DNA from: JAFDVL01 sp043736395
GTDB taxonomy: Bacteria; Acidobacteriota; Blastocatellia; RBC074
Assembly: GCA_043736395.1 (NCBI GenBank)
Contig: JAYTCQ010000133.1
Span: forward strand, 1 to 22,608
Direction: 5' to 3'
Length of the DNA: 22,608 nucleotides
The first letter of the stretch is position 1. Each line of letters opens with the position of its first letter. The translations under genes were made by a program, and so were the position numbers. This document shows, piece after piece, positions 7,764 to 14,859 of this stretch. The notes under the pieces are model-generated. The model saw nothing but the letters and a program-made list of their open reading frames with translations, was not told the origin of the DNA and did not search any database.

Positions 7764-8808
7764 ATCCTACACTTTCAAGTTTTTTTCGCAACGAAGGATA
7801 TTCTCGCAACCCTGGTTTCCTCATCGCTCGCAGCACCGTAGCCACCGCAGCTTTCATATATTTTTCGTAATATTCGCCGCGTCCCATGACTCCGGTTTGA
7901 TAGGAAAAAGTTCCGACGGCTTTGAGCTGTCGTTGCACCGTCATCAAGTGAAATTCGTACATCAATTCTTTTTTCTCAATCTCTGCCAACCCGTTCTTCA
8001 GGCGCATTTCGTTGAAGTAATCAATATGCGATTCGACCCAATTTTCATCAGCGAGTTCAAGTCTTCGCTCTACTAAAATCGGAACTAAATCGTATGTTGC
8101 TGGCCCCATCCGCGAATCCTGATGATCAATAATTCGGAGATTGCCATCCTGATCTACCATTAAATTCATCGCGTGATAATCACGATGCGTCAGGACTCTG
8201 GGACGTGACGACAATTCTTCCGCGATTGCTACTAATTCAGATTTGATGGCAGCAGTTTCTGCTTCGCTCAAATTTTCGTGGCGATAGCTGCTGAAAAAAT
8301 GATCGAAAAAGTAATTCAATTCCCAGCCTAATTTATCCGCATCAAACGCGAGCGTACCCGCAACTGAACCAGAGCTAATCGCCAGAGCTGACGTTGCCTG
8401 AATCTGTGCGATTAATTCAACCGCTTCTTTCAGCTTTGCCTCTGCGCCTTCGGGATGCTGTGCCATCCAGATGGCGAGACTGACATCGCCTAAATCCTCC
8501 TGCATGATAATGCCTTCGGTTCCGGCGACATCAATGACTTTTGGAACCGGCAATTTTGCATTTTCAAAGAGGCGAGTCACATCGAGATAGGTGCTGCTTT
8601 GCGGATTGAACGGAGTCGCGTACAAGCTGACGATATACGTTTCGTGTGGCTTGGCAGCCAATGAAATTCGATAATATTTGCGCGTCGAAGCGTCAGGGGT
8701 CAGCGCTTCAAGATTTATGGTGTCAGTCTCAACGCTAAAATATTTGGCAGCATATCCGCGCACCCGTTTTTCGCTTAAATCTTCAGTTGTCATAGTCGAT
8801 GAATTCAT
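7762..8808 (-). CDS. amgK: Sugar kinase of the AmgK/aminoglycoside phosphotransferase family
   Basis: AmgK phosphorylates the anomeric OH of N-acetylmuramate/N-acetylglucosamine so that MurU can make UDP-MurNAc, bypassing de novo synthesis. The 348-residue protein has an APH-fold N-lobe (PDASTRKYYRI, 38-48), the catalytic loop THRDYHAMNLMV (207-218) and the metal motif IDHQDSRMGPATYDL (227-241), which closely matches AmgK wording. Its start lies 7 bases after the stop of the nucleotidyltransferase, the same pairing as amgK-murU in Pseudomonas. The exact sugar is inferred from family and context. Other anomeric kinases would look similar. A second in-frame ATG lies at 8793. The stop codon lies inside a short palindromic repeat. 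Confidence 0.75.
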   Translation of the reverse strand: MNSSTMTTEDLSEKRVRGYAAKYFSVETDTINLEALTPDASTRKYYRISLAAKPHETYIVSLYATPFNPQSSTYLDVTRLFENAKLPVPKVIDVAGTEGIIMQEDLGDVSLAIWMAQHPEGAEAKLKEAVELIAQIQATSALAISSGSVAGTLAFDADKLGWELNYFFDHFFSSYRHENLSEAETAAIKSELVAIAEELSSRPRVLTHRDYHAMNLMVDQDGNLRIIDHQDSRMGPATYDLVPILVERRLELADENWVESHIDYFNEMRLKNGLAEIEKKELMYEFHLMTVQRQLKAVGTFSYQTGVMGRGEYYEKYMKAAVATVLRAMRKPGLREYPSLRKKLESVG

Positions 8809-8815
8809 TTCGTTA

Positions 8816-9814
8816 TTAAATCGTAACGACGTAATTATCGCCGTCCACCACTCCTTTAGTCGCTTTTTCAGGGATCGTTTCGGCTGCTACAAGATCAGCA
8901 CGAACGATAACTTTTCTTTCGTATTCAGCATTGGCAGGAATCGTCACTCCATCAGCAATTATACATTGATTGATTTTTGCACCGCTGGAAATTTTTACGT
9001 CGCGCCACAAAACGGAATTTTTTATGCTGGCAGTTGAAGCAATTTCACAACCTTCATCCGCTGTAAATTCCAGTTTGTCGCGACGCATAAATTCCAAACT
9101 AATTTCTAAATATCGCGCAAGCGTACTCAGTTCGTACCAATCGCCCTCGCCTACGTGCGCGGCTACGATTTTGCCTTCGCTCATCGCTTCTGGGTAGACC
9201 TGACGAATCGAATCATACTCAACTCCCGAAGGAATGTAATCTAAAATCGCAGGTTCGAGAATGCTGATTCCGGTGAACATTAAAGGGGTGGGCAGGGGTC
9301 GGTGGTCGGTAGTCGGTGTTTCTGAATAAGGTGTCGGGAAGCCCCTGAAGCCTTGATAGTTTCCGTGTTCGTCTATGATGATTTGACTGAATTTTTCCAG
9401 CTTGGGATTCGGGCGCATGACCAAGGTCGCAATCGCTTTTCGCTCACGATGCGTTTGCAGCGCAGCCTCCAAATCAAGATTAGTGATGATCTTTCCGTTG
9501 ATGACAAAAAAGGTTTCGTCTTTAAGTAAATGCCGCACCGGATCAAGTGCGCCAGCGGTTCCCAGAATAATCGGGTCTTCGATGGAGTACGTAATTTTCA
9601 CTCCGTACTCACTGCCATCGCCAATTTGTGCTTGGACAGAATTAGGCTCGTGATGCAAATTGATGATGATTTCAGTGATGCCAAATTGCTTGAGGTAGTC
9701 AATCGTGAAAGCAATCAACGGGCGATTCAAAAATGGGATCGCCGGCTTCGTTCGTTCGATGGTTAAAGGCCAGAGTCGTGTGCCGAATCCAGCGGCTAAA
9801 ATCATTGCTTTCAT
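8816..9814 (-). CDS. NDP-sugar nucleotidyltransferase, MurU-like
   Basis: This predicted nucleotidyltransferase activates a sugar 1-phosphate, probably the product of the adjacent kinase. From the ATG at 9814 (332 residues) it starts MKAMILAAGFGTRLWPLT, the nucleotide-binding signature, with K23 in RTKPAIPFLNRP. A left-handed beta-helix tail (about 255-310, ASIKNSVLW...GAKINQCII) follows, which short MurU lacks. Longer starts up to 9886 only add repeat-encoded residues and are rejected. Two oddities are visible. The usual NGD metal site reads NGK (K109), and the usual WxDxG site reads WYELS (226-230). Residues about 160-178 (PTPYSETPTTDHRPLPTPL) are encoded by an in-frame dispersed repeat. 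The substrate is inferred from operon context only. GDP-mannose or glucose-1-P type activity remains possible. Confidence 0.8.
   Translation of the reverse strand: MKAMILAAGFGTRLWPLTIERTKPAIPFLNRPLIAFTIDYLKQFGITEIIINLHHEPNSVQAQIGDGSEYGVKITYSIEDPIILGTAGALDPVRHLLKDETFFVINGKIITNLDLEAALQTHRERKAIATLVMRPNPKLEKFSQIIIDEHGNYQGFRGFPTPYSETPTTDHRPLPTPLMFTGISILEPAILDYIPSGVEYDSIRQVYPEAMSEGKIVAAHVGEGDWYELSTLARYLEISLEFMRRDKLEFTADEGCEIASTASIKNSVLWRDVKISSGAKINQCIIADGVTIPANAEYERKVIVRADLVAAETIPEKATKGVVDGDNYVVTI
9281..9337 (-). repeat. Dispersed GGTCGGTGGTCGGT repeat inside the nucleotidyltransferase gene
   Basis: The plus strand reads GGGGTCGGTGGTCGGTAGTC here, the same unit as in the intergenic palindrome at 9817-9903. 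It encodes the TTDHRP stretch in frame. The same peptide wording appears in the non-translated upstream repeat (TTHRPPLTDHRPP). Confidence 0.7.
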
Positions 9815-9816
9815 AA

Positions 9817-9903
9817 AAGGTGGTCGGTGGTCGGTGAGCGGGGGTCGGTGAGTAGTAGGCAGCGCCTTTAACCGACCACTGACCACCGCTCACCGACCAC
9901 CTT
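9817..9903. repeat. Palindromic GGTCGGTGGTCGG repeat
   Basis: AAGGTGGTCGGTG (9817-9829) pairs perfectly with CACCGACCACCTT (9891-9903). The interior contains further copies of the unit in both orientations. It fills the whole gap between the CYTH gene stop (9905) and the nucleotidyltransferase ATG (9814), and so contains or replaces its ribosome binding region. Confidence 0.75.
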
Positions 9904-9904
9904 C

Positions 9905-10465
9905 TTAAAAAACCATATCTTCCAGCGATTTTCCTTGTTGCTGGCAATGGGCAATTTGCAGGGCTAAATAGCTATCCAAAATATAATCTGAAGTTTTCAA
10001 TCCGAGTAATTTCACCGCCGTGAAAATCGTAATTTCTTCGCCTTCGAGTTCTAAAAAATTTCCCAGCGGAGTCTCGTCTGCCATCACATGAAGTTCTGAT
10101 TCATCAGGCAAAATTGCGCGGTAAACCGTCCGGTATTTTTGATACCCAAACCATTTTTTAAAACCTAATCGTTCAAAAATATCCAGTGCTTTTTCGGGGT
10201 CTCCGATTTCCGTTTCGATTTCAATGCGCAGCTTGAATTGCGAAACCGGAGCGTCGCTGCCAGGCCTTTCTTTATAGGTCAAAAACCCGCTTCCATTCAC
10301 GGCTCTGATGCGTAAAATCGAGAATTTTTCACCTAATTGCCGCAGGGCTGTATCCAGCAACCAATTCTCTTCAAAGTGGCGCGGGAGAATTGTTTCCAAA
10401 CGAATTCCAGCACGTTCAAGCGCAGCTACTTCAAGCTTTAATTTGACTTCGATTTCGTGACTCAT
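9905..10465 (-). CDS. CYTH-domain protein (class IV adenylate cyclase/thiamine-triphosphatase family)
   Basis: The 186-residue protein opens with the CYTH signature ExExK (E4-I5-E6-V7-K8 in MSHEIEVKLKL). It continues with alternating charged strands of a triphosphate tunnel: RIRAVNGSGFLTYKE, KLRIEIETEI, KYRTVYRA, ELHVMADETPLGNFLELEG. The family binds triphosphate compounds. Members include CyaB-type adenylate cyclases, thiamine triphosphatases and inorganic triphosphatases, and I cannot choose among them. DETPLGNFLELEGE is typical of the CyaB/ThTPase branch. The ATG at 10465 is chosen because the CYTH signature begins there. The longer frame to 10546 is encoded by a perfect palindrome and is unlikely to be translated. 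No strong Shine-Dalgarno is visible. Confidence 0.85.
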   Translation of the reverse strand: MSHEIEVKLKLEVAALERAGIRLETILPRHFEENWLLDTALRQLGEKFSILRIRAVNGSGFLTYKERPGSDAPVSQFKLRIEIETEIGDPEKALDIFERLGFKKWFGYQKYRTVYRAILPDESELHVMADETPLGNFLELEGEEITIFTAVKLLGLKTSDYILDSYLALQIAHCQQQGKSLEDMVF

Positions 10466-10478
10466 GAGAAGAATTTTT

Positions 10479-10566
10479 AAAAGGCAGAAGTCGGAACGAT
10501 GAACGCAGAAGGAAGAACCAAATCGCCTTTGGACTTCCGCGTTCATCGTTCCGACTTCTGCCTTTT
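10479..10566. repeat. Perfect 28-bp inverted repeat hairpin
   Basis: Positions 10479-10506 and 10539-10566 are perfectly complementary. The centre folds further: GGAAG (10511-10515) pairs with CTTCC (10534-10538) and CCAAA (10518-10522) with TTTGG (10528-10532), loop TCGCC. The hairpin spans nearly all of the 88 bases. It separates the HARE-HTH-like gene from the CYTH gene on the minus strand and could act as a transcript-end or RNA-stability structure. Confidence 0.85.
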
Positions 10567-10575
10567 GAAAGAGGT

Positions 10576-11226
10576 TTAGGCTACTTGTCCAGTCGCGTGC
10601 TGAGCATCAAGTTCAAATGTGCCCGGTGCAACCTTGCGGAATCGTTTGGCACGACTGAGCGAAACGGCCAACGTAATCAATTGGTGCTGACCACGAAATT
10701 CAAATCCGCCTTCGGCCATCCGTTGATAGATTTCACTCACATGCAAAGGGTGTCCAGCTTCGCGCAAAACAATGGTCGCCGCCTGCGGAATCCGAAAATC
10801 ATTGAACCTGACATTACCCGAAATCGGCTCCAGTTTTTGGACTGGAATCCCGGATTCGATGGCTTCGAGGTCTTCCAGCTCAAGCGCGGCCTGTTGCGAT
10901 TCGGGCGGATAGAATTTATTAAACTGCGAGGGCGGCGGCGAGGCAGCCTGTCTGGTGTACTGCATCGGCGGAGCTTGCTGCGTATACTGCGGCGGTTGAT
11001 GCTGCTGCGCGGGAGGATTCGGGATAAAAACGTCTGTGGGAAATAATGCTGAGCGCAAAGCAGAACTGGTTTGGTCAATCACCATTTCAAGTGAAGTTGA
11101 TTGTGAGCGCAACATGGCGACTTCAGATTCAAGTTCAACCAATCTGGCTTCTATCCGTTTTTTTGCATCCCGCGCTTCTCTCAGCGCGCGATGCATGGCT
11201 TCAATTGCTGTATTTTCAGTTAGCAT
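10576..11226 (-). CDS. Coiled-coil protein with C-terminal HARE-HTH-like winged helix
   Basis: The 216-residue protein has three parts. A charged helical N-terminus (about 1-58, rich in E, A, R with heptad-like spacing) is likely a coiled coil. A Gln/Pro-rich low-complexity linker (about 68-115, several QQHQPPQ-like and PPSQ runs) follows. The C-terminal domain (about 145-207) contains AATIVLREAGHPLHVSEIY, then a helix EGGFEFRGQHQLITLAVSLS and a wing FRKVAPGTFEL. The last part matches the general plan of HARE-HTH domains (RpoE-delta/ASXL type), proposed DNA-binding winged helices. The family call is from memory and moderately sure. It starts 20 bases after the polyprenyl synthase stop and is probably in one transcript with it. 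Confidence 0.65.
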   Translation of the reverse strand: MLTENTAIEAMHRALREARDAKKRIEARLVELESEVAMLRSQSTSLEMVIDQTSSALRSALFPTDVFIPNPPAQQHQPPQYTQQAPPMQYTRQAASPPPSQFNKFYPPESQQAALELEDLEAIESGIPVQKLEPISGNVRFNDFRIPQAATIVLREAGHPLHVSEIYQRMAEGGFEFRGQHQLITLAVSLSRAKRFRKVAPGTFELDAQHATGQVA

Positions 11227-11246
11227 TAAAAATTAAACTTTCACCC

Positions 11247-12260
11247 TTATTTTTCCCGTTCCACCACAAACTGAGCGATGTCTCTGAGCGCTCTCCGATA
11301 CTGATTGTCAGGCAAAGATTCCAGTGCTTCCTGAGCAAGCACACTGTAACTCAGCGCCTCTTCGCGAGCGATTTCCAGTTGACCACATTCGCGCAAAATT
11401 GCCAAGACCTTATGCGCCGCTTCATCGTTTTCAGACATCGCTTCACTGACCAGCGATTCGTATTTTGGATAACGATGAAGGAGGCGAATCAGCGGCAGCG
11501 TGACCTTGCCTTCGCGTAAGTCATTCAGCACCGGCTTGCCCAATTTTTCAGCATCAGAAGTGAAATCCAATAGATCATCCGTGAGCTGAAAAGCCGTGCC
11601 GAGATTCATTCCATAATCCTCAAGCGCAGCCTTTTCAACCGCGCTGGCTCCGCGCAGAACACCGCCCAGACGACAACTGGCGCTAAATAAAAAGCCCGTC
11701 TTACGGCGGACAATTTCAAAGTGCTGTTCTTCCGAAATCTGCAAATCCCCAACCATCGGAATTTGCAGTAATTCGCCCTCCGTCATCTTTCGCGTCGCTT
11801 CGGTGAGGACATCCAGAACTTCAAGATTGCGCTGTTGCAACGAAGTCTCAAACGCTGTCATATATAACCAATCCCCTAACAAAACGGCGATGTCACTGCC
11901 CCATCTTGAAGCGACCGAAGGTTTGCCACGACGGATTTCAGCCCCGTCAATAATATCGTCGTGAACCAGCGTCGCGGTATGCAACATCTCCATCACGCCA
12001 GCCATACTGATAATCGAATGATCCAGCTTTTCGCCAAAAACTTTCGCTGAAAGCAAAAGCAGCGCCGGGCGAATCCGCTTACCGCCGGAGCCGCGCAGAT
12101 AGCGATTGAGATGATTTAAAATTTGGACGTTGGAGCGCGATTGCCGTTCTAATTCAGTCTCAACCAAAGTTAGGTCATGACGAACGAGGCCGAAAACATG
12201 GGCGATACTAAACTGCGTACCCGCAGTAATAGGTAGTGAGATAAGGTTTGGAAGATTCAT
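11247..12260 (-). CDS. Long-chain polyprenyl diphosphate synthase
   Basis: This trans-isoprenyl diphosphate synthase elongates allylic diphosphates with IPP to make the side chain of quinones. The 337 residues carry GGKRIRP (59-65), the first aspartate-rich motif DDIID (101-105), RRGKPS (110-115), KTG (187-189) and the second motif DDLLD (228-232), followed by GKPVLNDLREGKVTLPL. The fifth residue before the first motif is small (A96), which in this family allows long chains (C35-C50), so it is IspB/HepT-like rather than FPP/GGPP synthase. The start has GGAG five bases upstream. It heads a two-gene unit with the HARE-HTH-like protein. Exact chain length cannot be read. Confidence 0.92.
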   Translation of the reverse strand: MNLPNLISLPITAGTQFSIAHVFGLVRHDLTLVETELERQSRSNVQILNHLNRYLRGSGGKRIRPALLLLSAKVFGEKLDHSIISMAGVMEMLHTATLVHDDIIDGAEIRRGKPSVASRWGSDIAVLLGDWLYMTAFETSLQQRNLEVLDVLTEATRKMTEGELLQIPMVGDLQISEEQHFEIVRRKTGFLFSASCRLGGVLRGASAVEKAALEDYGMNLGTAFQLTDDLLDFTSDAEKLGKPVLNDLREGKVTLPLIRLLHRYPKYESLVSEAMSENDEAAHKVLAILRECGQLEIAREEALSYSVLAQEALESLPDNQYRRALRDIAQFVVEREK

Positions 12261-12298
12261 TCACGCTCCGTGCATAAAGCGAAGAAGCAACGAATAGC

Positions 12299-12799
12299 TT
12301 AGTTCGATCTGTAGTTAGTAAATTGCATGTCAATGCCAAAGTCTTCAGGCTTGAGCGCCGCGATCACATCTTGCAATACGTCGCGATCTTTGCCCGTGAC
12401 ACGTACCAAATCCCCTTGAATGGAGGCTTGGACTTTGAGCTTTGTTTCTTTAATAAATTTGACAATTTCTTTGGCTTTGTCCTGCGGGATGCCGTCTTGC
12501 AAAGTGATGCGCTGCCGCACTGTACCCCCTAACGCAGATTCGATCTTACCGTACGTCAACCCCTTCAATGGCACATTTCTTTTGACCAGCTTCGACTGTA
12601 AAATATCATCCAAACCCTTAAGCCGATATTCGTCATCTGAAGTCAGAATAATCGCCTCCTGCTTTTCCATTTCGATATTACTGATACTGCCTTTGTAATC
12701 AAAACGGTTCTGCAATTCTTTAAGAGCCTGATTGATCGCATTCACCACTTCGGTGTGCTCAATCTTGGATGTTATATCGAAAGAATTCTGTTGTGCCAT
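12299..12799 (-). CDS. yajQ: YajQ family nucleotide/c-di-GMP-binding protein
   Basis: The 166-residue protein matches YajQ over its whole length, starting NSFDITSKIEHTEVVNAI and including NRFDYKGS, the internal LTSDDEYRLKGLDDILQSKL, and the C-terminal GDLVRVTGKDRDVLQDVIA and MQFTNYR. It has two ferredoxin-like domains with no catalytic site. Family members bind nucleotides or RNA, and the Xanthomonas homologue is a c-di-GMP effector that works with a transcription factor. Whether this one binds c-di-GMP is unknown. It is transcribed from the 12800-13180 space, divergently from the sigma-factor gene. No Shine-Dalgarno is visible before the ATG. Confidence 0.93.
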   Translation of the reverse strand: MAQQNSFDITSKIEHTEVVNAINQALKELQNRFDYKGSISNIEMEKQEAIILTSDDEYRLKGLDDILQSKLVKRNVPLKGLTYGKIESALGGTVRQRITLQDGIPQDKAKEIVKFIKETKLKVQASIQGDLVRVTGKDRDVLQDVIAALKPEDFGIDMQFTNYRSN

Positions 12800-13180
12800 A
12801 TCGGGTATAGTAAGTTCAAAATTTCACTAGCGCGTTCGGTTCTCATTGAGAAACTATCACACTCTGATTATTTGTTAAATATTCGGGGTTTTAGTTTTGT
12901 TGATTTTATTTTGAGGATGATACAGAAGCCCACACGCAGTACGAGCGCAGCATTGAGTTGCGACTACCTACATTTTTGAATATTTTCTAACCATCACGCT
13001 TGCATTCCCTACCTTTCCTGCCTTATTCTTTCGCCACTTGGTATTCTTATACAAATTGTAATCGTACTACTTTGCTTGAAGGCTGTGGAAGTGCGTTCAC
13101 AGTAAAACAAAATTGCTTGTAACTCGGCCAGATCACAAATTCCCCCAGCCGTGATTGCTAAATACTCGGAGGCTAGTTCG
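12800..13180. other. Divergent intergenic region, no gene seen
   Basis: This 381-base space separates yajQ (minus) from the sigma-factor gene (plus). It must hold two outward promoters, but I find no confident -35/-10 pair in either direction. The right part is AT-rich (around 13040-13065). I see no tRNA, palindromic repeat or conserved ORF. The best plus-strand peptide is about 20 codons at 12918 and unconvincing. Confidence 0.5.
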
Positions 13181-13795
13181 ATGCCTGGCAGCAACAATAT
13201 TCACGAATTGCAAGAACTCGTAGCCAATTCTCGTGACATCATAGGAAAAACAGTAATTTTCGCCTGCCGTAAATACAATCACGGTGCCCCCGATGAAGTT
13301 GAAGAACTAACTGAGCAAATCATTGTGCGTTTACTGGAAGACGGCTGTCACCGTCTCAACACATTCGATCCAGCAAAAGCAAAATTCAGTACGTGGCTGC
13401 AAAATGTCGTCAACCATCACGTTAGTCATTACTATCAGAGAAACCCTTGTACGGGACCAATTGAAGATTTGCCTGAAAATCAATTATGCGTAGCGGCACC
13501 ACAAGAAAAAGAATTATTAACGAAAGAGCAGCAAGCATTATTGCAGCAAGCCATAAACCAGCTTACTCCGCACGATCAATGCATTGCTCGGCTCAAAATA
13601 GGTGGAGCAACAGACGAAGAAATCGCTCAGGAAATGAAAGTCAAAATTCGTTCTGTTCAGCAAGAATGGGCGAGAATTTTCAAAAAAATAGTGACAATAT
13701 TTAGTAAGGGGGGGGGCAAAAACTATGCCAAATTGACGAGCTACGAAAAATATATTTATTTAAGTCGTCAACATTGCGTTACAAAAAGACTATGA
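13181..13795 (+). CDS. Small sigma-70 family RNA polymerase sigma factor
   Basis: The 204-residue protein has the two-domain plan of ECF-type sigma factors. A region 2 stretch FDPAKAKFSTWLQNVVNHHV (62-81) with SHYYQR corresponds to sigma 2.3-2.4. Region 4 is 113-170, with a helix-turn-helix TDEEIAQEMKVKIRSVQQEW. The start is decided by GGAGG (13168-13172), eight bases before the ATG at 13181. The GTG at 13151 lacks a site. Just after region 4, at residues 176-179, the gene contains a run of nine G (13708-13716), so the last 28 residues depend on the length of that run. No anti-sigma gene is adjacent. The next gene is a secreted protein that may be its target. Confidence 0.85.
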   Translation: MPGSNNIHELQELVANSRDIIGKTVIFACRKYNHGAPDEVEELTEQIIVRLLEDGCHRLNTFDPAKAKFSTWLQNVVNHHVSHYYQRNPCTGPIEDLPENQLCVAAPQEKELLTKEQQALLQQAINQLTPHDQCIARLKIGGATDEEIAQEMKVKIRSVQQEWARIFKKIVTIFSKGGGKNYAKLTSYEKYIYLSRQHCVTKRL

Positions 13796-13808
13796 GTAGT
13801 TGCGCATG

Positions 13809-13814
13809 TATAAT
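13809..13814 (+). promoter_or_regulatory. Possible -10 box (TATAAT) before the Cys-rich secreted protein gene
   Basis: TATAAT lies 65 bases before the ATG at 13879, between the sigma-factor stop and the secreted protein gene. No good -35 box lies at 16-18 bases, so the promoter may be weak, activator-dependent or a chance match. Confidence 0.3.
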
Positions 13815-13878
13815 TTTCTTATCGAAGAAACACGCTTAACCTTAAAAATCTTAGCTTTCCCGAAAATAGGAGAACCGA

Positions 13879-14859
13879 ATGAAAAAACAAACCTTACTTG
13901 CCATACTTGTTATATCCCTGCTTACTATTTCTTCAGCTTTCTTTTTGCCTAAATTTAATCACGATGTCTCTGCGAAAATATCCCCAGTAAGAGTTTCTTT
14001 AGAAAAAGAAAGAGTATTAGTCAAACAGAATTTCCCAAAAGAGCCAATTACGATTTCTGATATTAAATCCTCGTTAGTTGATTCAATTGAAATTGGCAAA
14101 CCATTTTTCATTAACGACGAAGATTGGCTAAAGGGAATTGAAGCAAAAGTAACTAATGTTAGCGGTAAGCCCATTCGTAAAATACAAATCGACCTCACAA
14201 TGAAATCACCATCTCTAAACACTCCGGTCGCTTCAGTCCCAGGCTTAGGTTATTACGAGTCAAAGGCGGGAAAGGCTTTAGAAAATGGGGGCACTGCCGT
14301 ACTTAAGCTTTCTGATAATTTCTATAAAGCACTAAAACAACTTCAACTACAGCAGGAAATTACTTCACTTGATGAGATTACTCTTAGTATTGCTTGGGTT
14401 GAATATACCGACGATACTGCTTGGAGATTAGGTAAAGAAATGCGTAAAGACAAAGTTGTCCCAGGGGGGTGGAATGTAGTTGATGCAAAACTTTCCTCTT
14501 ATATCAAAAAATATGGGGGAAATAATGTTGCAATAAACAGTTTACTAAATCCTAACTCAAGAAATCCATTATCAAATAAGTATTCTCGTTCAAGCTTCTT
14601 ACGTAAACCCGCTGAGCTGAGTGCTAAATCATTAACCTACAATTGCGCAAGTCTACAATATACAGACCAAAGAATTTGTGCAGAATATATTAACCACGAA
14701 CCTTGCTATGTCCTTGATGATGTTTATATTTACTGGCCAGGTGGAGAGCTAGAAATTTTCAATGAAATATATTTTTGCAGTTATGATGGGGATTGTTGTT
14801 CTCAGTGTTTCACTTTCCATCAACGGGCATCACAACCTTCTCCTTGTGTTACTTGGTAG
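13879..14859 (+). CDS. Secreted protein with cysteine-rich C-terminal domain
   Basis: The 326-residue protein has a Sec signal peptide (KKQ, then hydrophobic residues about 5-22; cleavage unclear, perhaps near residue 32 at VSA). A Lys-rich domain of apparently beta-type segments (about 80-200, SIEIGKPFFINDEDWLKG and EAKVTNVSGKPIRKIQIDL) follows. All eight cysteines fall in the last 72 residues (C256 to C324), with a CSYDGDCCSQC cluster, which suggests a disulfide-stabilised small domain. The gene is more AT-rich than most neighbours. AGGAG stands seven bases before the ATG. It follows the sigma-factor gene by 83 bases, and its stop overlaps the stop of the convergent reductase by 11 bases. 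I do not recognise the family. Confidence 0.8.
   Translation: MKKQTLLAILVISLLTISSAFFLPKFNHDVSAKISPVRVSLEKERVLVKQNFPKEPITISDIKSSLVDSIEIGKPFFINDEDWLKGIEAKVTNVSGKPIRKIQIDLTMKSPSLNTPVASVPGLGYYESKAGKALENGGTAVLKLSDNFYKALKQLQLQQEITSLDEITLSIAWVEYTDDTAWRLGKEMRKDKVVPGGWNVVDAKLSSYIKKYGGNNVAINSLLNPNSRNPLSNKYSRSSFLRKPAELSAKSLTYNCASLQYTDQRICAEYINHEPCYVLDDVYIYWPGGELEIFNEIYFCSYDGDCCSQCFTFHQRASQPSPCVTW

Noticed and set aside
9815..9886. N-terminal extension of the nucleotidyltransferase (24 residues)
   Set aside because: It is encoded entirely by the GGTCGGTGGTCGG palindrome, and the conserved sequence begins exactly at the ATG at 9814.
10466..10546. N-terminal extension of the CYTH protein (27 residues)
   Set aside because: It is encoded by the perfect palindrome at 10479-10566, and the ExExK signature starts right after the ATG at 10465.
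13790..13837. 15-codon frame overlapping the sigma-factor stop (ATGA)
   Set aside because: It has no ribosome site and is too short to judge. I mention it only as the tail produced if the G run gains one base.
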